64,000 nucleotides of DNA from assembly GCA_907163225.1 (NCBI GenBank), contig OU015322.1, positions 992,001 to 1,056,000 of the forward strand. Reading direction: 5' to 3'. The notes beneath the pieces are model-generated. The model was given only the letters and a program-made list of their open reading frames with translations, had not been told where the DNA came from and did not search any database. Position 1 is the first letter of the stretch; each line of letters opens with the position of its first letter. Shown one piece after another: positions 58,847-64,000 of the stretch. Position numbers and translations under genes: made by a program. The stretch is from an uncultured Rhodocyclaceae bacterium (GTDB lineage Bacteria; Pseudomonadota; Gammaproteobacteria; Burkholderiales; Rhodocyclaceae).

Positions 58847-59865
58847 TTCTTGCCGGCGGCGTCCGGTTTGAGTTCCGGCTTCACTTTCGGGTTGGCATCC
58901 GGCTCCTCGGGCGCAGCGTCCGGCTCGGCGAGCACTTCTTCCAGAAATCCCTCGGGAATATCTTCCTCGTCGAGCGGTACAACGGTCACGGCGACTTCAG
59001 GTTCGGTACCGCCGCCGCCGAGAATGATGCCGCGCAACGGTGAAATATCCGAGAAGTCACGGCCGAAGGCGAGCGTGATGTGCTCGGTGTCCGGCAACAG
59101 GTCGTTGGTCGGATCAAAATCCACCCAGTCGAAATCACTGCCCGGCGCATAGACCGAAACCCAGGCGTGCGAGGCGTCGGCACCGATCAGGCGAGGCTTG
59201 CCCGGGGGTGGCCGGGTGAGCAGGTAGCCGCTGGCGTAGCGAGCAGCCAGACCCATAGCGCGCAGGCAGGCGATCATCAGATGCGCGAAGTCCTGACAGA
59301 CGCCGCGCTTGTTTTCGAGCACTTCAAGCACCGGCGTCGAGACGGTGGTGGCTTCGGGATCGAAGGTGAATTCGCGGAAAATCTTGGCCATCAAAGCCTG
59401 CGCGCCAACCAGCACCGGCGTATCCGGCGGAAAGCAGTCGGCGGCATAGTTGGCCAGCTCGTGCTTGATGCGCACGTGCGGACTTTCGAACAGGAAGCGC
59501 GTGGCGTCCAGGTCCTCAGGCAAGGGGTCGGTCGAGTCGTAGGCCAGCCGATCGCGCAGCACCTCCCAGGGCAGGGATTTTTCGAGATTCTTCGGCAGGT
59601 GCGGCATCACCGAGACGCTCATCACAGACCGGATGAACAGCATTTCGTGCGGCGCATGAAAGGCTACCCAGGTTACCGGATTGCCAAAAGGATCGCGACC
59701 GTCCCGCCGCCAGGTCGGTTCCGGTTTGATCTCGATACGCTGCTCTTCAACCTGTTGCCAGTCGAGAATGCGCGGCGAGAGGTGAAGTTGCTGCTGCGAC
59801 AAGGACACGGGGCTGCCGTAGTCGTAGCGCGTTTCGTGCAGCACGCTGTAGCGAACGGGTTCCAT
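58843..59865 (-). CDS. transglutaminase-like cysteine protease-fold protein
   Basis: 340 residues. An N-terminal beta region (YSVLHETRYDYGSPVSLSQQ) typical of bacterial transglutaminase-like proteins precedes the core with the Cys in RGVCQDFAHL, His in DASHAWVS and Asp in WVDFDPTND. The C-terminus is an acidic/Pro-rich tail. The ATG at 59865 follows the ATP-grasp gene's stop by two bases; a TTG at 59871 is an alternative. It is part of a conserved cluster with the ATP-grasp/alpha-E and DUF2126 genes, predicted in the literature to make or process a peptide-like product. Confidence 0.88.
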   Translation of the reverse strand: MEPVRYSVLHETRYDYGSPVSLSQQQLHLSPRILDWQQVEEQRIEIKPEPTWRRDGRDPFGNPVTWVAFHAPHEMLFIRSVMSVSVMPHLPKNLEKSLPWEVLRDRLAYDSTDPLPEDLDATRFLFESPHVRIKHELANYAADCFPPDTPVLVGAQALMAKIFREFTFDPEATTVSTPVLEVLENKRGVCQDFAHLMIACLRAMGLAARYASGYLLTRPPPGKPRLIGADASHAWVSVYAPGSDFDWVDFDPTNDLLPDTEHITLAFGRDFSDISPLRGIILGGGGTEPEVAVTVVPLDEEDIPEGFLEEVLAEPDAAPEEPDANPKVKPELKPDAAGKK

Positions 59866-59867
59866 GG

Positions 59868-62387
59868 TCAAACTGCCATCGTCTGCCGGCTGACATCGCC
59901 GACATGGGTGAAGTAGCGCATGCCGAGCGACGCAGAAAGTTGATCTGCGGCGTCATTGAGGCCCTGCAACAAGTCGGCCAGTGCCTCGCAGTGCACGCAG
60001 TCGCGGGCACTGTCGAACTGGATGTTCTCCAGGCGGGCGAGATCGAAGCTGCGCAGACGTTCAAGCGCACCACCCAGATCCCCCTCGAAATCGGCCCCCA
60101 GCTCGCGCGCCATGCGTTCGAGGTAACGCCCAAGCACGCTGGCCTGGAAAACCACGCCGTGCGGATTGCTGTCATCGAACACCAGCAGGTCAACAACCGG
60201 CAGCAGTTCCGGCTGCCGCGAATAGCGCGAGCGGTAGGTAATGATTGAGTCGGACAATTCCAGCAACCATTCGAGCGAACCGGGGCCACGCGTGGACGGC
60301 ATGCGCAGGAAGTGGGCGACGCTCATGGCCAGAAAGGAGAGTCGCTCCAGGCGCCGGCCGATAATCAGGAAACGCCAGCCATCGTCGCGCGTCATGTTGT
60401 CCATCGCGAAACCGGTCAGCGACGATGAAACGCCGAGCACGCGGTCGAGGAAGGCAATCGCCTCGGTCAGCGTCGGGTGCACCTTGAGTGCCGCCTGCTG
60501 GTCGCGCTGCAGGCGGTTCAGGGAATGCCAGTGATCGAGCGAGAGGCGTTCGCGGACATGCGTTGCCGACCACATCAGCGAGCGAATATTGCCGGCCAGG
60601 CTACCCGGCTGCTCGGGATCGTAGATCGCCTCGAGCAACTCGTGTTCGCTGCCCTCCCTGATCTCCGTGTCCTCGCCCAACTCGGGCAGAACGCCCAGGT
60701 GACGGGCCAGTTCCATGGCAGCGACAACGACATTCGTCTTTTGCCCGCCACCGACGACGACGCGTGACAAGGCGACGCGCAGCATGCGCGCGCTGTCGTC
60801 GAAACGTTCGGAATAGCGGCCAAGCCAGAACAGGTTTTCGACCACACGCGAACTGAGATTGGCGCCGGCCCGCACCAGATCGCGCACGCCGACCGAGGGC
60901 TTGAGCATCGAGAACTGGCTGACCGGGCCATTGGTCAGCACCCAGGCATCCTTCGAGGCGCCACCGCGCTGCATCGAAATAATCCGGGTGCTGGCCCCGG
61001 TGGTCACTCGTGCCAGACCGCCCGGCATGACCGAGTAGCCGTCCGGCGTGGTAACGGCGTAGGCGCGCAGGCCGACCGGACGAGCCAGCAGGCGGCGCTC
61101 GTGCGCCCGGCTCCAGGTGGGGGCCTGGGAGAGGTTGATCATTTCCTGGGCGACGTAGGCATGCGGCCGGGCTTCGATGCGGCGCAGCAGGTCGGCACGG
61201 GCCTCACCCTTCAATTCGTTGCCAAAAACCGGATCCATCATTTGCGTCGGGTAGGCCGGCTTGATGACCAGATCGTCGAAGTTTTTCTTGACGAATTCGA
61301 GAGCCGGTTTTTCGCCGCACCACCAGGTCGCCACCGAGGGCATGGCCAGCTCTTCGCCCAGCAGATGCCGACAGATGGCCGGCAGGAAACCCATCAGGGC
61401 ACCGGAGGCGAGCAGGCCGCTACCCAGCGCGTTGGCGATGACAACCCGCCCGGCACGGGCCACGTTGACCAGACCGGGAATGCCCAGTGCCGATTCGCCG
61501 CGCAGTTCGAGCGGGTCGCAATAGGCGTCATCCTGGCGGCGCAAGATGACGTGCACGCGCTTGAGGCCACGCAGGGTTTTCAGGTAAACCGTGTCGCCGC
61601 GTACCGTCAGATCCTGGCCTTCGACCAGCGGAAAACCGAGGTAGCGGGCGAGGTAGGCGTGTTCGAAATAGGTTTCGTTGTACGGCCCCGGGGTGAGCAG
61701 GACCATGTGCGGCTGCTCGTCGCCCTCGACCGGGGCCAGCGCGCTCAGGCCGTCAAGTTGGTCACGGAAGAAGTCGGCGATGTGCTGAACGCGCAGGTCG
61801 CGGAACATTTCGGGAAAAACGCGCGAGACGACCAGCCGGTTTTCCAGCGCGTACCCGGCCCCGGAAGGCGCTTGCGTGCGGTCGGCGATGACCCACCAGC
61901 GGCCGTTCGGCGAACGGGCCAGATCGACGGCGTAGTTGTGCAGCCAGACGCCGCCCGGCGGCTTGACGCCCCGGCACGGCCACAGGTAGCCGTGCTGGCC
62001 GTAGACCAGCGCTGGCGGCAACAAGCCCTCGGCGAGCAAGGTCTGATCACCGTAGAGATCGGCCAGCATGGCGTTGAGCACGGTGGCGCGCTGGGCGACG
62101 GCAGCCGACACTTCAGCCCATTCGTCGGGCGGGATGATCAGCGGCAGCGGGTCAAGCGCCCACGGCCGGTCGGCACCGTTGGGGTCAGCGTAAACATTGT
62201 AGGTGACGCCGTTTTCCTGAATCCGCTGCTCGGCAAAATCGAGACGGCGGCGCATTTCCTCTGGCGCCAGCCCATCGAGATGATTGAGAAACGGCTCCCA
62301 GTGCGGGCGTACGTCCCCTTTGGCCGTCAGCATTTCATCGTAGCGGCGGGGACTGTTGGGGTAAATCGTCAGGAGCGTGCGAGCCAT
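59868..62387 (-). CDS. circularly permuted ATP-grasp / alpha-E domain fusion protein
   Basis: 839 residues joining two usually separate proteins. Residues about 1-500 are the circularly permuted ATP-grasp type 2 domain (DUF404/DUF407; AVDLARSPNGRWWVIADRTQ, LVEGQDLTVRGDTVYLKT, SLGIPGLVNVARAG-like). Residues about 510-830 are the all-helical alpha-E domain (DUF403; LSSRVVENLFWLGRYSERFD). ATP-grasp enzymes form amide bonds through acyl-phosphates, so peptide ligation is the predicted activity; the product is unknown. The start at 62387 follows a terminator separating it from the DUF2126 gene. Confidence 0.9.
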   Translation of the reverse strand: MARTLLTIYPNSPRRYDEMLTAKGDVRPHWEPFLNHLDGLAPEEMRRRLDFAEQRIQENGVTYNVYADPNGADRPWALDPLPLIIPPDEWAEVSAAVAQRATVLNAMLADLYGDQTLLAEGLLPPALVYGQHGYLWPCRGVKPPGGVWLHNYAVDLARSPNGRWWVIADRTQAPSGAGYALENRLVVSRVFPEMFRDLRVQHIADFFRDQLDGLSALAPVEGDEQPHMVLLTPGPYNETYFEHAYLARYLGFPLVEGQDLTVRGDTVYLKTLRGLKRVHVILRRQDDAYCDPLELRGESALGIPGLVNVARAGRVVIANALGSGLLASGALMGFLPAICRHLLGEELAMPSVATWWCGEKPALEFVKKNFDDLVIKPAYPTQMMDPVFGNELKGEARADLLRRIEARPHAYVAQEMINLSQAPTWSRAHERRLLARPVGLRAYAVTTPDGYSVMPGGLARVTTGASTRIISMQRGGASKDAWVLTNGPVSQFSMLKPSVGVRDLVRAGANLSSRVVENLFWLGRYSERFDDSARMLRVALSRVVVGGGQKTNVVVAAMELARHLGVLPELGEDTEIREGSEHELLEAIYDPEQPGSLAGNIRSLMWSATHVRERLSLDHWHSLNRLQRDQQAALKVHPTLTEAIAFLDRVLGVSSSLTGFAMDNMTRDDGWRFLIIGRRLERLSFLAMSVAHFLRMPSTRGPGSLEWLLELSDSIITYRSRYSRQPELLPVVDLLVFDDSNPHGVVFQASVLGRYLERMARELGADFEGDLGGALERLRSFDLARLENIQFDSARDCVHCEALADLLQGLNDAADQLSASLGMRYFTHVGDVSRQTMAV

Positions 62388-62406
62388 TTATAGTTTTTAC
62401 CAGCTA

Positions 62407-62430
62407 AAACAGGCCGTTTCCGGCCTGTTT
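62407..62430 (-). terminator. terminator after the DUF2126 gene
   Basis: 9-bp stem AAACAGGCC/GGCCTGTTT with loop GTTTCC and a short U-run on the minus strand. Repeat copy 12 abuts it. Confidence 0.7.
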
Positions 62431-62446
62431 CTGCGGTCAACCCGAA
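62431..62446 (-). repeat. dispersed GGTTGACCG motif, copy 12
   Basis: Minus strand: AATTCGGGTTGACCGCAG core, with AT-rich rather than pure T DNA upstream. Intergenic, directly beside a terminator hairpin. Confidence 0.6.
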
Positions 62447-62453
62447 TTTTTGA

Positions 62454-64000
62454 TTAAAACCGCCGCAAGTCTAGCGTAAACGGGTGCTCGGCGCTGATCT
62501 CCGGCGCCCTGACCTGCATCTTGCCCGGCGTGTGGCCAAAGCGGAAGAAGCGGGCGAGACGACGACTTTCAGCCTCGAAGGCATTGACCGGGAAGGTATC
62601 GAAACTGCGCCCGCCCGGATGCGCGACATGGTACTGGCAACCGCCCAGCGAACGCTGCATCCAGGTATCGACGATGTCGAAAACCAGCGGCGCATGGACG
62701 CCAATGGTCGGATGCAGGCAGGATGCCGGTTGCCAGGCGCGGTAGCGCACGCCGGCGACGAATTCGCCGTTGGTACCGGTGTTCTGCAGCGGCACCGGAA
62801 CGCCATTGCAGGTCAGCACGTAACGGTCGGGCGCCATGCCCTTGATGCGGACCTGGACGCGCTCGACCGAGGAGTCGACGTAGCGCACCGTGCCGCCACC
62901 GCCGCCCTCCTCACCCATGACGTGCCAGGGCTCGAGTGCATGGCGCAGTTCGAACTCCATGCCCTTGACGGCGAAATCGCCATATTTCGGGAAACGGAAT
63001 TCGAAGTGCGGGGCGAACCATTCGGCCTTGAAGGCGAAGCCGGCTTCGGCCATTTCCTGCATGACGTCCTTGAAATCCTGCTCGGCGTAGAACGGCAGCA
63101 TGAAGCGGTCGTGCAGCTCGGTGCCCCAGCGCGCCAGGCGGGCCGGCTCGTAAGGCTGCTCCCAGAAACGGGCGATCATGGCGCGCAACAGCAATTGCTG
63201 GGCGAGCGACATGCGGGCATGCGGCGGCATTTCGAAGGCGCGCAACTCAAGCAGGCCAAGGCGACCGGTCGGGCCGTCCGGTGAGTAGAGCTTGTCGATG
63301 CAGAACTCGGAACGGTGAGTGTTGCCGGTGACGTCGGTGAGCAGGTTGCGCAGGATGCGGTCGATCAGCCATGGCTGAACAACGCCGCCCGGCTGCGGAA
63401 TCTGCTTGAAGGCGATTTCGAGCTCGTAGAGGCTGTCGTTGCGTGCCTCATCGACGCGCGGCGCCTGACTGGTCGGGCCGATGAACAGGCCGGAGAACAG
63501 GTAGGACAGGCTCGGATGATTGTGCCAGTAGGCGATCAGGCTCTTGAGCAGATCGGGGCGACGGAGGAAAGGCGAATCGTTGGGCGTGGCGCCGCCGAGG
63601 ACGAAGTGGTTGCCGCCGCCGGTGCCGGTGTGGCGCCCGTCGACCATGAACTTTTCAGTAGTCAGGCGCGAGTAGTGGGCCGCCTCGTAGAGGTGGGTGG
63701 TCTGGTCGACCAGCTGGTCCCAGCTACGTGCCGGATGGACATTGACCTCGATGACGCCGGGGTCGGGCGTGACGCTGAAATGCGTCAGGCGCGGGTCGGA
63801 CGGTGGCGTATAGCCTTCCATAATGACCGGCATCTTCATCTCTTCGGCCGTTGCTTCAACGGCGGCAACGATTTCCAGATAATCGTCGAGCTTTTCGGTT
63901 GGCGGCATGAAGACGTAGAGCCGGCCGTTGCGCGGCTCGGCGCACATGGCCATGCGAGTGATCCAGCCGGCCGATTCCTTGAAGCGCGGCATGGTGTCGG
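62454..64000 (-). CDS. DUF2126 protein, C-terminal part (truncated by window edge)
   Basis: At least 513 residues of the C-terminal DUF2126 region; the frame stays open to the window edge, so the gene continues. Full-length family members are about 1100 residues with an N-terminal transglutaminase domain, which would lie outside. Visible stretches include [33 protein letters not shown] and [20 protein letters not shown], typical of the family. The domain has a glutamine-synthetase-like or carboxylate-amine ligase-like look (inference). Works with the downstream ATP-grasp and transglutaminase genes. Confidence 0.88.
   Translation of the reverse strand, partial: DTMPRFKESAGWITRMAMCAEPRNGRLYVFMPPTEKLDDYLEIVAAVEATAEEMKMPVIMEGYTPPSDPRLTHFSVTPDPGVIEVNVHPARSWDQLVDQTTHLYEAAHYSRLTTEKFMVDGRHTGTGGGNHFVLGGATPNDSPFLRRPDLLKSLIAYWHNHPSLSYLFSGLFIGPTSQAPRVDEARNDSLYELEIAFKQIPQPGGVVQPWLIDRILRNLLTDVTGNTHRSEFCIDKLYSPDGPTGRLGLLELRAFEMPPHARMSLAQQLLLRAMIARFWEQPYEPARLARWGTELHDRFMLPFYAEQDFKDVMQEMAEAGFAFKAEWFAPHFEFRFPKYGDFAVKGMEFELRHALEPWHVMGEEGGGGGTVRYVDSSVERVQVRIKGMAPDRYVLTCNGVPVPLQNTGTNGEFVAGVRYRAWQPASCLHPTIGVHAPLVFDIVDTWMQRSLGGCQYHVAHPGGRSFDTFPVNAFEAESRRLARFFRFGHTPGKMQVRAPEISAEHPFTLDLRRF

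Overview
The window looks like chromosomal DNA of a betaproteobacterium, most likely Rhodocyclales (Dechloromonas/Azonexus-like). This is inferred from the high GC content, the order of housekeeping genes (ndk-rlmN-pilW-rodZ-ispG-hisS-bamB-der-hfq-hflXKC-hisZ-purA), the bacteriohemerythrin and the C4-dicarboxylate uptake cluster. No phage, insertion sequence, rRNA or CRISPR is visible. Coding density is very high and no stretch over about 250 bases lacks a gene.

Layout. 1-5.5 kb: the end of a RarD-type permease, an SGNH-like/MBOAT acyl-transfer pair, a membrane-anchored spermidine-synthase-like protein and a small membrane protein. 5.6-12.1 kb: a TetR repressor divergent from a complete RND efflux operon, with an AcrR-type operator over the promoter. 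12.1-17.7 kb: rlmB, a hemerythrin, an HDOD protein, rnr, tRNA-Leu(CAG) and a small secreted protein. 17.8-33.1 kb: a 16-gene block, all on the minus strand, from ndk to purA with mostly 1-4 nt overlaps. 34-41.5 kb: a C4-dicarboxylate regulon with TRAP transporter dctPQM, symporter dctA and a DctSR-like two-component system. 41.6-48.2 kb: trxA, rho, rpmE, a GT-C glycosyltransferase, orn, an M48 protease and rsgA. 48.3-57.6 kb: a signalling operon with an HD-GYP response regulator and two very large hybrid histidine kinases, one with an N-terminal CBS array. 57.6-64 kb (minus): a BaiN-like flavoprotein and the conserved transglutaminase / circularly permuted ATP-grasp-alpha-E / DUF2126 cluster, cut by the window edge.

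The most unusual signal is not a gene. A short directional motif, a T-tract followed by CGGTTGACCG and then YRG, occurs about a dozen times on both strands. It lies inside unrelated genes in several reading frames, and every intergenic copy sits beside a hairpin. This resembles the behaviour of DNA-uptake sequences or chromosome-organising sites. I do not know of a description of it. A second regulatory signal is a TGTGGA..TCCACA dyad shared by the dctP and dctA/dctS upstream regions, probably the operator of the local DctR.
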